64,000 nt of DNA from Nitrospirota bacterium (GCA_021826965.1 JAKAYA010000003.1:45218-109217); one strand, 5' to 3'; counted from the stretch's first letter, positions 1-8,563 are shown. Notes: generated by a model from the letters alone, not told the origin. A program made the numbers and translations.

Positions 1-218
1 TGGGCGCTGATGATCAGCGTTCCGTTGCCCACTTCCCTCACTTCGTCGACCGACTTGACGCCCCTTTCGGACAGGTCTTTCACGACATGGGTATTGTGGA
101 CGATTTCATGGAGGATGAAGACGGGACCGCTGGCCTCTTCGGCCGTCTTGTGGGCCATCTTGATCGCCCGCTTGACCCCGACACACACTCCTGCATATTC
201 CGGAAGAAAGATATCCAT
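1..218 (-). CDS. ispH: 4-hydroxy-3-methylbut-2-enyl diphosphate reductase, N-terminal part (cut by window edge)
   Basis: IspH (LytB) is the iron-sulfur enzyme of the last step of the MEP pathway and makes IPP and DMAPP. Only about 72 N-terminal residues are inside the window; the rest lies beyond base 1. The start shows GVCVGVKRAI, whose Cys is the first cluster ligand, then EIVHNTHVV and LIISAH with the two conserved His residues, in the family order and spacing. The ATG at 218 is preceded by a GAGAGGAG ribosome site. It lies just downstream of hpnA on the same strand, which fits supply of isoprenoid precursors for hopanoids. Confidence 0.9.
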   Translation of the reverse strand, partial: MDIFLPEYAGVCVGVKRAIKMAHKTAEEASGPVFILHEIVHNTHVVKDLSERGVKSVDEVREVGNGTLIISA

Positions 219-291
219 ATGATTTCAACTCCTCTCGCTCGTTTTGAGGTGCTGTCCCCGGGAAGGCGGCTCTTGCCCGACCCGCCCGTTT

Positions 292-1317
292 TCACACACT
301 GGATTGCCGGAAAGGCTCTCCGAGGTCATTGTTTGAAGAGAAGTAGCGAACGGCCTCTTCGAACGCTTTTTCGACCGGGGTCAGGTCCAGTCCCAGTTCC
401 CGGACCGCCTTTTCCCCGGAATAGAACATCATTTTGTGGGCCATCCGGGCACCGTCCAGCGGAACCAGCGGTTCACGGCCCGTGATGCGCGACACTCCCT
501 CGGAGACATAGGCCAGGGGAAGGAGCGCCGATTTGGGGATACGGACTCGCGGAGCCGGTATCCCGGTCATCGTTTCCAGAATCCCGAAGATCTCCTGGAG
601 AAGCATGTTCCGGTTCGCCAGAATGTATTTTTCTCCGACACGTCCGAAGCGGGCCGCCAGAAGATGTCCCCGGGCCACATCCCGGACGTGAACGACGTTC
701 AGGCCCGTGTGCACGTAGGCCTTCATCCGGCCTTTCATGTAATCCAGGACAATCCGCCCCGTCGGAGTCGGCTTGATGTCCCGGCCCCCGATGGGAGCAC
801 TGGGATTGACGACAACCACGGGAAGCCTGTTTGCATATTCCAGTACAACCTTTTCGGACAGATACTTCGACAGTTTATATTCCCCGATCAAGGACTGTGT
901 GTCAACTGGCATGTCCTCCGTGATCGGAATCGCGTCCTTGCGGGCCCCCAGAGCCGCCACGCTGCTGCAGTAGACAATCTTTTCAAGTGGAAAGCGAAGA
1001 CACGCTTCCATCAGGGAGCGCGTCCCCTCGACATTCGTCCGGATCATCTCGCCCGGGTTCGGAGACCAGATCCGGTATTCGGCCGCAACGTGAAAAAGAT
1101 GAGTGACCCCGGAAAGTGCCCGGGCAAGAGAAGCCGGGTCCCGAAGATCGCCCTGGAACCATTCAACGTCTTTCGATTCGGGAGGCAAATTCCGTCTGTC
1201 ACTCCGGGGACGGATCAGGCAACGAAGGCGGAATCCCTCCGCCAAAAGCTCCGATGCGACCCAGGATCCCACGAAACCGGTCGCCCCGGTCAGCATCGCC
1301 AAGGGTTTTTCACCCAT
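292..1317 (-). CDS. hpnA: Hopanoid-associated sugar epimerase (NAD-dependent epimerase/dehydratase)
   Basis: A 341-residue extended short-chain dehydrogenase. The Rossmann motif GATGFVG is at residues 11-17, and the catalytic Tyr and Lys lie in GEYKLSKY near residue 150, with CSSVAALG upstream as the Ser region. Length and the stretch VVVVNPSAPIGGRDIKPTPT match HpnA of hopanoid clusters, thought to act on the polar head group of extended hopanoids. ATG 1317 is chosen because AAGGAG and GGAGAG lie upstream; GTG codons at 1320 and 1329 are possible alternatives. It sits between ispH and the shc-hpnG operon on the same strand. The exact substrate cannot be read from the sequence. Confidence 0.85.
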   Translation of the reverse strand: MGEKPLAMLTGATGFVGSWVASELLAEGFRLRCLIRPRSDRRNLPPESKDVEWFQGDLRDPASLARALSGVTHLFHVAAEYRIWSPNPGEMIRTNVEGTRSLMEACLRFPLEKIVYCSSVAALGARKDAIPITEDMPVDTQSLIGEYKLSKYLSEKVVLEYANRLPVVVVNPSAPIGGRDIKPTPTGRIVLDYMKGRMKAYVHTGLNVVHVRDVARGHLLAARFGRVGEKYILANRNMLLQEIFGILETMTGIPAPRVRIPKSALLPLAYVSEGVSRITGREPLVPLDGARMAHKMMFYSGEKAVRELGLDLTPVEKAFEEAVRYFSSNNDLGEPFRQSSV

Positions 1318-1473
1318 CACACTCTCCACTCCTTACCCTTTTCGGGAATGTCCGGAACGCTCTTCCGATTTGCCGTCCGGAAAAAAACTTGCCGACATGC
1401 TATGATACCGCATCGTTTCTGTCGGAGAAACCCGGAAACCGTTTCCCGTATTGAAAGGCCGCCCGTCCGTTTC

Positions 1474-2172
1474 ATGAAACCATCTGCAATCATTTTTGCC
1501 CTGGGACTCGCCTGCCTGGGACTTTCAGGCTGCTATACGACTTCTGTCCCTCTGGACAACCAGCCGGACCTGGACAAGGCGGGAATCGTCCTGCCGGACA
1601 CGCGCTTTCCGTCGACAGCCGTCCGGGACGCGGTTCTCCCCGTACTCCTGAAAAAGGGCTTCCACTGGAACAATCCCCGGTACTCGCTGGGACACCATCT
1701 GATCAAAGGGAACCGCCTGGTCCTGTCCGACAAAGACGGACACCTGTCGGTCCTGCGCTACCAGGCGCTCTTTTCCGACACCGGATTCCGGGTCGACCGC
1801 TATCGTCCGACCAAAAGCGGAGACATCGAACGCCTGGGGCAGATGACAACCCCCGGGCTCCTCCGATGTGTCTACAACCGTCCGGCAACCGCCTTCACGA
1901 ACTACCACAGGATTTCTTTTCCGACGCTTCTGGCGGACGGGCTCTTCGGAGGAGCCATCAACACGATGCTCTCGCCGGTTCTTCTGGTCTGGTGCGAGAC
2001 GGCCGACCGCCTTCCTCTCGCCTACCACTCCGTCCGGATTTCCCGGGACAAAAAGCTGAGCCGTCTTCTGGACCTTCTTCAGGCAAAAGCGGTTTCCGGG
2101 TCTCCTCTTTCCAACCGTCAGAAAGGGAACCCGATCCCCAAAAACGTCACGACACCCGCTTCGGTCGAATAA
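1474..2172 (+). CDS. Putative lipoprotein of unknown function
   Basis: I do not recognise the family. The 232-residue product starts with a short charged n-region and a hydrophobic stretch ending in the lipobox LSGC with Cys at residue 20, so it is probably lipid-anchored in the envelope. The body has no repeats or catalytic motif I can name. The reading frame is open well upstream, but ATG 1474 is the start that gives a proper signal peptide; the ribosome site is weak. It is transcribed against its neighbours: it diverges from hpnA and converges on the outer-membrane protein gene, overlapping that gene by 55 bases at the 3' ends. Confidence 0.7.
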   Translation: MKPSAIIFALGLACLGLSGCYTTSVPLDNQPDLDKAGIVLPDTRFPSTAVRDAVLPVLLKKGFHWNNPRYSLGHHLIKGNRLVLSDKDGHLSVLRYQALFSDTGFRVDRYRPTKSGDIERLGQMTTPGLLRCVYNRPATAFTNYHRISFPTLLADGLFGGAINTMLSPVLLVWCETADRLPLAYHSVRISRDKKLSRLLDLLQAKAVSGSPLSNRQKGNPIPKNVTTPASVE

Positions 2173-3458
2173 CCCAGGTCGAGACGGCCGACGACATCCG
2201 GCTTGACCAGTGCGCGCAAACCGACTCCGGGGTTGATCGCGTAGTCCCCCGGGTTGAGCGCCTGCGCTTCCGTCTGAAAAACCTCCCCCACACCCACGAA
2301 CGGAGCAACCTGAAACTCGCTGTTGACCCCGAGGAGATTCAGATCGAAGGCCTTGATCCGGTCTTCGAGGTTGAACAGGGAGGCGTCGTATCCGTAAAAC
2401 CGTCCCGTCCCGTAGCCCTCCAGGGTAAACGCCCCTCCGAGCATGCTTTGGGCAAAAAACGGGATATTCGGACCGTTCATGAGGTTCAGCATTCCTCTGA
2501 TGGCGATAACGTTCTGGTCGTCCTCCCCGTACGGGATCCAGGTTTTGTACTCCACGTTGAAACGGTCGAAAACGGTGTTCTGTCCCGGCGTCAGATTCTG
2601 GTCAAGTTCCCCGAATCCCCGGGCATAGGTCCCCGAAGTCGGGATCAGATGATTGTCCCTGGTATCATAGGTAATATCGGCCCTGTGTGTATAAATGACC
2701 GCTCCCTGGGAAAAACCGTTCACGTTCGGAAAGAGTGTGGCGGAATCCGGAAGCCCGGGATATTGTCCGGGGGAAGCGGCTCCGTAGATGCGATAGCGCT
2801 CCATCAGCCACATGCGGACTTTCCCGTTGAAGGCGTTGATCCCTCCGGTGACATGGGCCGAGGTTTCCGCAAGGGTGTAATTGCTCTGGTCCGAAAACAG
2901 GGATGTCGGACCCAGCCCGTAAAATCGGGCCATAGGATTCTTGAACTCCTTGGCTCTGACGTCGAGGATATACCGACCGTTTCCTGCGGCCAGATCCCGG
3001 TAATGGACCTCGTAAAAATTCATGATGGAGTTGGATTGTATGGCCATGGCGTGCCACCGGCGAAGGTTGCCCTTGTAAAACCGGTAATACCGGATACCGA
3101 GCTCGGTTCCCATATAAGGGTTCCACATGACGGAAGGCGCCAGGATGGACGTGATCCGTCCGCTCGGTTTGGCATAGAGAATCGGCACGAGCGTCCCGAA
3201 AGTCGGTCCCGAATTATAAGAGTCCCCAATTGCCGGCACCGGAATGACAACCGTGTTCTCCGTCGGAGTGCTGTAGGCGAAGGGCGGAGGAACCCCGATC
3301 GGGAGAGTCGGAAAGTTCTGGGCGGTGGAAGGGTTTCCGGGAACGACCGGAACAGGAGGCAGTCCTCCCTGCCCTCTTGAGTCCGGCGGAAACAGGAGGC
3401 AGGCGGTCAATGCGGCCGGAAACCAGAAAGCATGCAGAAGCCTCCGGAAAATCTTCAC
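2118..3458 (-). CDS. BamA/TamA-like outer-membrane beta-barrel protein
   Basis: 446 residues with a signal peptide (VKIFRRLLHAFWF then a hydrophobic run), a Pro-rich linker to about residue 75, and a barrel rich in alternating hydrophobic strands that ends in GIGFPF with terminal Phe. ITYDTRDNHLIPTSGTY resembles the strand motif of the bacterial surface antigen (D15/BamA) barrel. No POTRA repeats are visible, so it is not BamA itself. The GTG start at 3458 overlaps the hpnG stop as GTGA and has a GGAGGG site 7 bases upstream; a TTG at 3473 is less likely. Translational coupling to shc-hpnG suggests a link with hopanoids or outer-membrane lipid, which is inference. Confidence 0.78.
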   Translation of the reverse strand: MKIFRRLLHAFWFPAALTACLLFPPDSRGQGGLPPVPVVPGNPSTAQNFPTLPIGVPPPFAYSTPTENTVVIPVPAIGDSYNSGPTFGTLVPILYAKPSGRITSILAPSVMWNPYMGTELGIRYYRFYKGNLRRWHAMAIQSNSIMNFYEVHYRDLAAGNGRYILDVRAKEFKNPMARFYGLGPTSLFSDQSNYTLAETSAHVTGGINAFNGKVRMWLMERYRIYGAASPGQYPGLPDSATLFPNVNGFSQGAVIYTHRADITYDTRDNHLIPTSGTYARGFGELDQNLTPGQNTVFDRFNVEYKTWIPYGEDDQNVIAIRGMLNLMNGPNIPFFAQSMLGGAFTLEGYGTGRFYGYDASLFNLEDRIKAFDLNLLGVNSEFQVAPFVGVGEVFQTEAQALNPGDYAINPGVGLRALVKPDVVGRLDLGYSTEAGVVTFLGIGFPF

Positions 3459-4246
3459 CGGATATCCCTCCAAAGCGTCTCCCCCAACTTCTCTCCGAGA
3501 GAGACAAGCGTCCGTCGTGCCAGGAGAAAAGTCGGCAACGCCCGGAAAAATGGCGCGAGGGTCACCGGGTTTTTCAGGAGGGCCTTGAATCCCCGTCCCC
3601 GACGTTCCATTCCGTTCTCGTCCGAAAACTGCATCATCTCTCGGGGAAGACCCGTTTCCCGATCATCGGAAACGACCCGCAAGACCCCGGCGTCCGGAAC
3701 TTTGTTCAGAATCATTTGCATCCATGCATAGCTCTCCATATCGACAAGATCTGCCTGCGTCTTCTGAAAAAGGGCGCTCTTTTCTCCAGGACGTTCCAGA
3801 ATTTTGTCCGCTTCGACAGAGACGGCCGTCTCGAGAGCCAGCCGTCGGGACCATTCGGCAGACGAAGGGAGCGAAAGACGTCTCCCGTCTTTCCCGATGA
3901 GTTCTGAAATGGCAAAAGCCTTGCCGACAGTCGCCCGGACTGAGAGGCCTCCGGCAAAACCGGCGAGCAGGACCTTTCGGAAAGCCGAAAACTGGACCGA
4001 TTCGAGTCTTCTGGCCGGACCGGCTCCCGGTCCCAGAAAACGGACTGTCACGTAGGGCGAAAAAATCATCTCGTTCGATATGGAAGGGATTTTCACCGGA
4101 TTCCCCAGAAAACGGGACAGTCCGGTGGAAAGGGCCAGAGACTCGGATGCAAGGGGCGAGAGAAGAAGAAGGTGGCTCGAAGGTGAGGGTTTCCCCGGAT
4201 CATCCCCGTTGTCCGGAATGCCGGACATCCGGGATGTGCCCTTCAT
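3455..4246 (-). CDS. hpnG: Hopanoid-associated phosphorylase (adenosylhopane nucleosidase family)
   Basis: 263 residues related to nucleoside phosphorylases. LLAGFAGGL corresponds to the phosphate-binding loop region, VDMESYAW is the conserved E-containing ribose-binding motif, and VVSDD follows as in MTA/SAH nucleosidase relatives. In known hopanoid pathways HpnG removes adenine from adenosylhopane to give a ribosyl or phosphoribosyl hopane. The ATG at 4246 overlaps the shc stop as ATGA, which fixes the start and implies coupled translation. Its own stop overlaps the next gene as GTGA. No HpnH (radical SAM enzyme that makes adenosylhopane) is in the window. Confidence 0.82.
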   Translation of the reverse strand: MKGTSRMSGIPDNGDDPGKPSPSSHLLLLSPLASESLALSTGLSRFLGNPVKIPSISNEMIFSPYVTVRFLGPGAGPARRLESVQFSAFRKVLLAGFAGGLSVRATVGKAFAISELIGKDGRRLSLPSSAEWSRRLALETAVSVEADKILERPGEKSALFQKTQADLVDMESYAWMQMILNKVPDAGVLRVVSDDRETGLPREMMQFSDENGMERRGRGFKALLKNPVTLAPFFRALPTFLLARRTLVSLGEKLGETLWRDIR

Positions 4247-6405
4247 GCAAGGAAACGGGAACGGAGCGGATACGGGTTCCCTTTCCAGCGCCGTGACAGT
4301 CTCTCCACTCTCGACTGGCCGTCCACGAGTACATTCCGGTAAAGGGCAAGGGCCCAGAGCGAAAAATAGTCCCGGTACATGTTGTACCGGAGATAGAAGA
4401 CTTTGGGAAATCCCGTTCCGGTGTACTCTGACTCCGGCCATTTGCCGTCCGGATTCTGCCGGGAAAGAAGGAACCGAACTCCCCGGGATACCGCCGGATG
4501 ACGGACGTGACCGCCGTGAATCAGGGCGATCAGCGCCCAGGCGGTCTGGGACGGGGTCGAAACACCCTCGCCCGCCGTTTCCTTCCGGAAATAGGAATAA
4601 CAACTTTCCCCCCATCCGCCGTCCGGATTCTGCCGGGAAAAAAGAAACTCCATCGCCTTCTGGACGTAAGAGGCGGACATGTCTTCCCCGACGGCTTTCA
4701 GCGCCGACACCACCGACCACGTTCCATAAATGTAGTTGACCCCCCACCGGCCGTACCAGGAACCGTTCTCCTCCTGTTCCTTCCTCAGGAAACGGAGTGC
4801 CCGGCGGACGACAGGGGTCCGGGCGTCATAGCCGAGGATGCCCAAAAGTTCCGTCACGCGGCCCGTCACGTCGGAAGTGCTCGGATCGAGCAATGCGCCG
4901 TGATCGGCAAACGGGATATTGTTCAAAAACAGGAAATCGTTGTCCTTGTCGAAAGCGCCCCAACCCCCGTCGGTTCCCTGCATCGACAGGGTCCATTCGA
5001 TCCCCCTCCGAAAAACGCCTTCGTATGGGCCCATCTCCGGAACCCATTTGGCAAAATCCATCAGGACGACGGAGGTGTCGTCGATGTCGGGGTAATAATC
5101 GTTTTCAAACTGGAAGGCCCATCCGCCGGCCTCCACACCGGGGACACGCACGGACCAGTCCCCGACCGTCCGGACCTCCTTGCGGCAAAACCAGTCCAGG
5201 GCTCTTCGGACGAAAGGGAGCGACGCTTCGGACTCCGATTCGAAAAGGGCTCCAAGGGCGAGAGCCGTGTCCCAGATGGGGGAATGACAGGGCTGGACCG
5301 ACTGTCGGTCCTCGAGTTCGAAAACGAGGTCGTCGACAGACCGGATGGCCCTTTGCACCAGAGGATGATCCGAGGCATAACCTTCCAGTCGCAGAGCCAG
5401 AACGCTGTTGGCCATCGCCGGAAAAATCGCCCCGAGCCCCCCTTCCCCCTTGAGTCTCGGAATCATCCATTCCATGGCTTTTTTCAAGGCTTTGCGCCGC
5501 AAGAACGAAGGATGATGACGATTCCAGGATTGAAGGATCCGGTCCAGCACAAAGAAGAGGTTCTTCCAGGAGATCCATTTTTTGTCCCAGGCGTAATGGA
5601 CCCGGACTTCGCTCATCGGAGTGATGAACAGTTCCTGAACTCCTTTTTCCGGCGGAAGCGGGAAAAGGGGTTTGTAATGGTAAATGAAGAGAAGCGGAAC
5701 GATCACCGTCCTGGACCAGTAAGACACGGTATAGATGGAAAGCGGAAACCATCGGGGCAGGAGGATCATTTCCGGCGGAAGCGCCGGAACGCCTTTCCAG
5801 TCGTACTGGCCGAAGAGTGCCAGCGTGATCCGGGTAAAAACATTCACGTTGATGGCGCCACCCCGCTCCAGAACCAGGGCTTTCGCGCGTTGCATCGCCG
5901 GATGGTCGGCATCGTATCCCAGAAGCTTCAGCGCCAGATATGCCTTGACCGTGGCGCTGATTTCCGCTGGACCGCCATGATAGAGTGGCCATCCCCCGTC
6001 TTCCCCCTGGGCATCCAGGATGAAAGGAGCGGCCCGGCGGAAGAATTCTTCGCGGTCACGGCCGAGGAGAAACTGCAAAAGAACGTATTCCGCAGTGATC
6101 GTCACATCGGCTTCCAGCGGTTCGACCCAATAGCCTTCTTCCTGCTGGCGTGCGATCAGAGAATCGGCGGCCCGGCGGATTCCTTCGAAAACGACTTCTG
6201 TCGAAGGATCAACCGCGCTTTCTTCCCCCGAAGCCGTATGCAAGCCGGAGGAAGAACCAGAAAAAAGTTGCTCCGGAACCGGTTCCTTTCCCTTCAATCG
6301 CTCCTCCTCTGACTTTGAGATTCTCTGCCCGCTCCAAGGCCCCGGAGCCGTTTTCCTTTTCCCGAATCCCTGTTCCGAACCGCACAAGATTTCTCGGGAA
6401 AACAT
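4243..6405 (-). CDS. shc: Squalene-hopene cyclase
   Basis: 720 residues; cyclises squalene to hopene at the membrane, the committed step of hopanoid synthesis. The catalytic DXDD motif is D440-I-D-D443 (DIDDTSVVL). Several QW repeats are visible: QGTDGGWGAFDKDN, QEENGSWYGRWG, QNPDGGWGESCYSY and QNPDGKW. The core begins near residue 75 (RQQEEGYW), so the first 60 or so residues are an extension absent from the shortest family members but seen in longer ones. ATG 6405 lies about 38 bases after the predicted transcription start and has no good ribosome site, so a downstream start is possible. First gene of the shc-hpnG-OMP operon. Confidence 0.93.
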   Translation of the reverse strand: MFSREILCGSEQGFGKRKTAPGPWSGQRISKSEEERLKGKEPVPEQLFSGSSSGLHTASGEESAVDPSTEVVFEGIRRAADSLIARQQEEGYWVEPLEADVTITAEYVLLQFLLGRDREEFFRRAAPFILDAQGEDGGWPLYHGGPAEISATVKAYLALKLLGYDADHPAMQRAKALVLERGGAINVNVFTRITLALFGQYDWKGVPALPPEMILLPRWFPLSIYTVSYWSRTVIVPLLFIYHYKPLFPLPPEKGVQELFITPMSEVRVHYAWDKKWISWKNLFFVLDRILQSWNRHHPSFLRRKALKKAMEWMIPRLKGEGGLGAIFPAMANSVLALRLEGYASDHPLVQRAIRSVDDLVFELEDRQSVQPCHSPIWDTALALGALFESESEASLPFVRRALDWFCRKEVRTVGDWSVRVPGVEAGGWAFQFENDYYPDIDDTSVVLMDFAKWVPEMGPYEGVFRRGIEWTLSMQGTDGGWGAFDKDNDFLFLNNIPFADHGALLDPSTSDVTGRVTELLGILGYDARTPVVRRALRFLRKEQEENGSWYGRWGVNYIYGTWSVVSALKAVGEDMSASYVQKAMEFLFSRQNPDGGWGESCYSYFRKETAGEGVSTPSQTAWALIALIHGGHVRHPAVSRGVRFLLSRQNPDGKWPESEYTGTGFPKVFYLRYNMYRDYFSLWALALYRNVLVDGQSRVERLSRRWKGNPYPLRSRFLA

Positions 6406-6449
6406 GAAAGCATACAGGAGAATTGAAATCCTGCATTGACCAACAAATC

Positions 6450-6478
6450 ATTCTATGGGCACAGGACGCAGTGGTCAA
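6450..6478 (-). promoter_or_regulatory. Predicted sigma70-type promoter of shc
   Basis: On the minus strand TTGACC (6473-6478) and TAGAAT (6450-6455) are separated by 17 bases. The predicted start of transcription near 6443 gives a leader of about 38 bases to the ATG of shc at 6405. Confidence 0.6.
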
Positions 6479-6719
6479 GGAATTCTCCCCCTCAACGATA
6501 TGTCTTCCTTCTCCGAACCTCCCGAAGAACTTTACCGGGGCTTTCTCCATCCGGACTCCGGCAGGATGTGCGGTGGTCCGGAAAGACCTCTTCGGGAACC
6601 ACACACCGAAAACAGACGAAGAAGCCCGGAGCAAAGGGCAATCCCGAGGATGCTCCCGGAAAACGTGGAACATCCTTGTTGTCTTGGATCAGGACCGGAA
6701 TCCGGGATTTGAATCTTCC

Positions 6720-6749
6720 TTGCCCTTTTTTCCGGTGATCGGGTAAAAT
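6720..6749 (+). promoter_or_regulatory. Predicted sigma70-type promoter of the gene at 6845
   Basis: TTGCCC (6720-6725) and TAAAAT (6744-6749) are 18 bases apart, about 95 bases upstream of the ATG. The same GGTAAAAT-like minus-10 form recurs before other rightward genes in the window, for example at 29289. Confidence 0.5.
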
Positions 6750-6844
6750 GACAGGGTTCAGGAGTTCTGAAGCCGGATACGTATTTTACGGCCGGCAGAA
6801 TTTGTCCTGCCCACACGACCGCATCACGTCACAACCGGAGTCCC

Positions 6845-7441
6845 ATGGCCACTTCCAAACAACAAAAGGATCCGACTGAAACCCGGAAAACCGACCAGTC
6901 CGGAAACGGATCCGCTTTTCAGGAGCTGCCCGACGAAGAGTTTTTCAGTCCTAGCCGGCCTCGGGAAGAGCCAGGATTCAGTCCCGTCACCATTGCCATC
7001 TATATCGTTATCGGTCTGTTGCTCGTTGCGGGAATAGGGGGATCGGTCGTCGGCTTCCGGAGCACGCCCCTCTGGATATCCCACACGCCGGTGTCGAAGA
7101 GGAGCATCAGCACCCGGACAACTTTCCGGGAAATTCATGGAAACGGGTGGACTCTGACATTCCAGATGATGCTGAGCCCGTCGGTGGCCTATTTCAAAAC
7201 GCATTTGAGCGGAAAGACGCCGCTGAAGTACCAGCTGATCGGGGCAAACTACAAGATCGGGAACGGTTCGGTCATCCCCTTGAAGCTTCCGCCCGCCTAC
7301 CTGCTCTTTGAACCGCTCTCCCCCGGAGAAACGGCGGAAAGGACACTCTGGCTGGGAGGTTCCCCCGTCGACTCGATTACTCTCCAGATCCGTATCGACG
7401 ATGGACAAGGAATCCGGAGCGAGACGCTCACTTTCGACTAG
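6845..7441 (+). CDS. Hypothetical single-span membrane protein
   Basis: 198 residues, not assigned to a family. Residues 1-45 are polar and acidic (cytoplasmic side expected), residues 46-68 form one hydrophobic helix (VTIAIYIVIGLLLVAGIGG), and the remaining 130 residues look like a beta-rich domain with alternating hydrophobic residues (NGWTLTFQMML, SITLQIRIDDG), probably periplasmic. The frame is supported by the ATG at 6845 downstream of a promoter and by conserved-looking composition. It converges on the DUF167 gene, the two stop codons overlapping at 7438-7441. Confidence 0.65.
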   Translation: MATSKQQKDPTETRKTDQSGNGSAFQELPDEEFFSPSRPREEPGFSPVTIAIYIVIGLLLVAGIGGSVVGFRSTPLWISHTPVSKRSISTRTTFREIHGNGWTLTFQMMLSPSVAYFKTHLSGKTPLKYQLIGANYKIGNGSVIPLKLPPAYLLFEPLSPGETAERTLWLGGSPVDSITLQIRIDDGQGIRSETLTFD

Positions 7442-7746
7442 GGGTTTTTCAGAGACTCCCCGAGCCATTGGAGGATCCGGTCTCGAACTTCCGAATCGGA
7501 CAATCCCTCGACAACGATCGTTTTTTTGCGAGAGGTCTTTCCTTTTTCAACCCGGATTCGGGAAGACGGCCAAGAGAGCCAGGTCCCAAGATTCCTCACG
7601 AGACGGACATTGGCTTCCCCTTCCCGGGCGGGAGCCGCCAGATCCGCCTGAAACTCGTCCCCCTGTCGGGAAAGAACATCTTTTTTCTTTCCGGGGCGCA
7701 CACAAATCCGGAGAGTCCCCGATCGGAGCCCTGCGGTGGGTCGCAT
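7438..7746 (-). CDS. DUF167 (YggU/UPF0235) family protein
   Basis: 102 residues of the small DUF167 fold. The family pattern is present in order: LRICVRPGKKKDVL, then DLAAPAREGEANVRLV and IRVEKGKTSRKKTIVV. Function is unknown in the family; the gene is commonly found with yggT, proC and yggS, exactly as here. ATG 7746 lies 7 bases after the divIVA stop codon, so it is probably the last gene of the ftsZ-pgeF-yggS-proC-yggT-divIVA run. Confidence 0.85.
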   Translation of the reverse strand: MRPTAGLRSGTLRICVRPGKKKDVLSRQGDEFQADLAAPAREGEANVRLVRNLGTWLSWPSSRIRVEKGKTSRKKTIVVEGLSDSEVRDRILQWLGESLKNP

Positions 7747-7752
7747 CGTCCG

Positions 7753-8280
7753 TCAGTCTCTCTCGAGAAATCCATTTTCGGCGCCGTCCGGATCGCCGGG
7801 AGGAAGTGGCCATGTGAGAGCGTTCCACTGATTTTCGAGAATTTCGAGCGACTGGACCATTTGCCCTGTGTCTCTCTTGATCCGGGCCAGATCGGATAGC
7901 CAGCCTTCCCGGGTGCGGGAAAACCATTCCTCGGCTCTTCGGCGTCGTTCCTCCGCATCGGAAACGATCTGCCTCGCCGACAGGTCCGCGTCGCGTACGA
8001 TCTCTTCCGCCTCCTTGCGCGCAGATTCCAGCGTGTTCTGTGCAAGAAGCCTCGCTTCAACAAGAGTGTCCGACAAAAGCTTCTCTTTTTTTTCCACCTC
8101 CCCCATCAGACTTTCCGCCCGGGCGAGACTTTCCTGCTGGGCCCGGTATGCCGCCAGAAGCTCCGCCATTTCTCCGGCAATCTTCTCGAGCGTGTCTTCC
8201 ACTTCCCGGGGTTCATAACCCCGGAAGACCCTGGAAAATTCCAGATGCCGGATTTCATCGATACGTCCCTGGTCGATCAT
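7753..8280 (-). CDS. divIVA: DivIVA-domain cell-division/polarity protein
   Basis: 175 residues. The N-terminal membrane-binding motif region EFSRVFRGYEPREVEDTLEK (residues 14-33) matches the DivIVA lipid-binding domain, and residues 34-150 form a long coiled coil rich in Glu, Arg and Ala. Such proteins mark curved membrane or poles and recruit division or growth factors. It sits in the yggS-proC-yggT-divIVA arrangement known beside ftsZ in many bacteria. A Gram-negative carrier is less common than Gram-positive ones but not rare in Nitrospirota and Deltaproteobacteria. ATG at 8280. Confidence 0.85.
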   Translation of the reverse strand: MIDQGRIDEIRHLEFSRVFRGYEPREVEDTLEKIAGEMAELLAAYRAQQESLARAESLMGEVEKKEKLLSDTLVEARLLAQNTLESARKEAEEIVRDADLSARQIVSDAEERRRRAEEWFSRTREGWLSDLARIKRDTGQMVQSLEILENQWNALTWPLPPGDPDGAENGFLERD

Positions 8281-8326
8281 GAGTTCATTCTCCTTTCTGC
8301 GGGTTGTTTCGGAGCGGTTCTCCCGT

Positions 8327-8563
8327 CTAATACAGAAAGTGCTGGAGAACCTGAATAAGAAAGATCGCTATGAGGGGAGAAATATCCATGCCCGCCAGCT
8401 TTTCGGGAGGGACCAGCTTGCGTATTGGGGCCAGCACCGGTTCCGTGATCTGATGCAGGATGCGTACGACCGGGTTATACGGATCCGGGGACACCCAGGA
8501 CAGAAGGGCCCGGATGATGATGACCCAGGAATAAAGGGTCAGCAGACGGTCAACGATGAGAAT
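8327..8563 (-). CDS. yggT: YggT family membrane protein (probable ATT start)
   Basis: The product has the YggT core LTLYSWVIIIRALLSWVSPD, then VRILHQITEPVLAPIRKLVP and a second hydrophobic helix to the C-terminus. No ATG, GTG or TTG lies at a sensible place: the frame is open upstream but only inside proC. A strong AAAGGAGG site ends 6 bases before ATT at 8563, which gives 78 residues, slightly shorter at the N-terminus than relatives. ATT (as in infC) is therefore my preferred start, though it is unusual. The gene overlaps the end of proC by 14 bases. YggT proteins have been linked to osmotic tolerance and division, without a firm mechanism. Confidence 0.75.
   Translation of the reverse strand: MLIVDRLLTLYSWVIIIRALLSWVSPDPYNPVVRILHQITEPVLAPIRKLVPPEKLAGMDISPLIAIFLIQVLQHFLY

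Larger units (their letters stand above)
6406..6844. other. Divergent intergenic region between shc and a membrane protein gene
   Basis: 439 bases without a convincing gene. The left end carries the shc promoter and the right end the promoter of the rightward gene. The middle, about 6480-6710, has open frames in several phases, but none with a ribosome site, recognisable protein or codon pattern like the neighbours, and I see no RNA gene or repeat in it. Confidence 0.5.

Noticed and set aside
436..1473. Upstream extension of the lipoprotein frame opposite hpnA
   Set aside because: The extension is the antisense of hpnA and would place the signal peptide and lipobox in the middle of the protein.
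4498..6312. 604-codon open frame on the plus strand inside shc
   Set aside because: Antisense to the DXDD- and QW-bearing cyclase; composition unlike the other proteins, no start signal.
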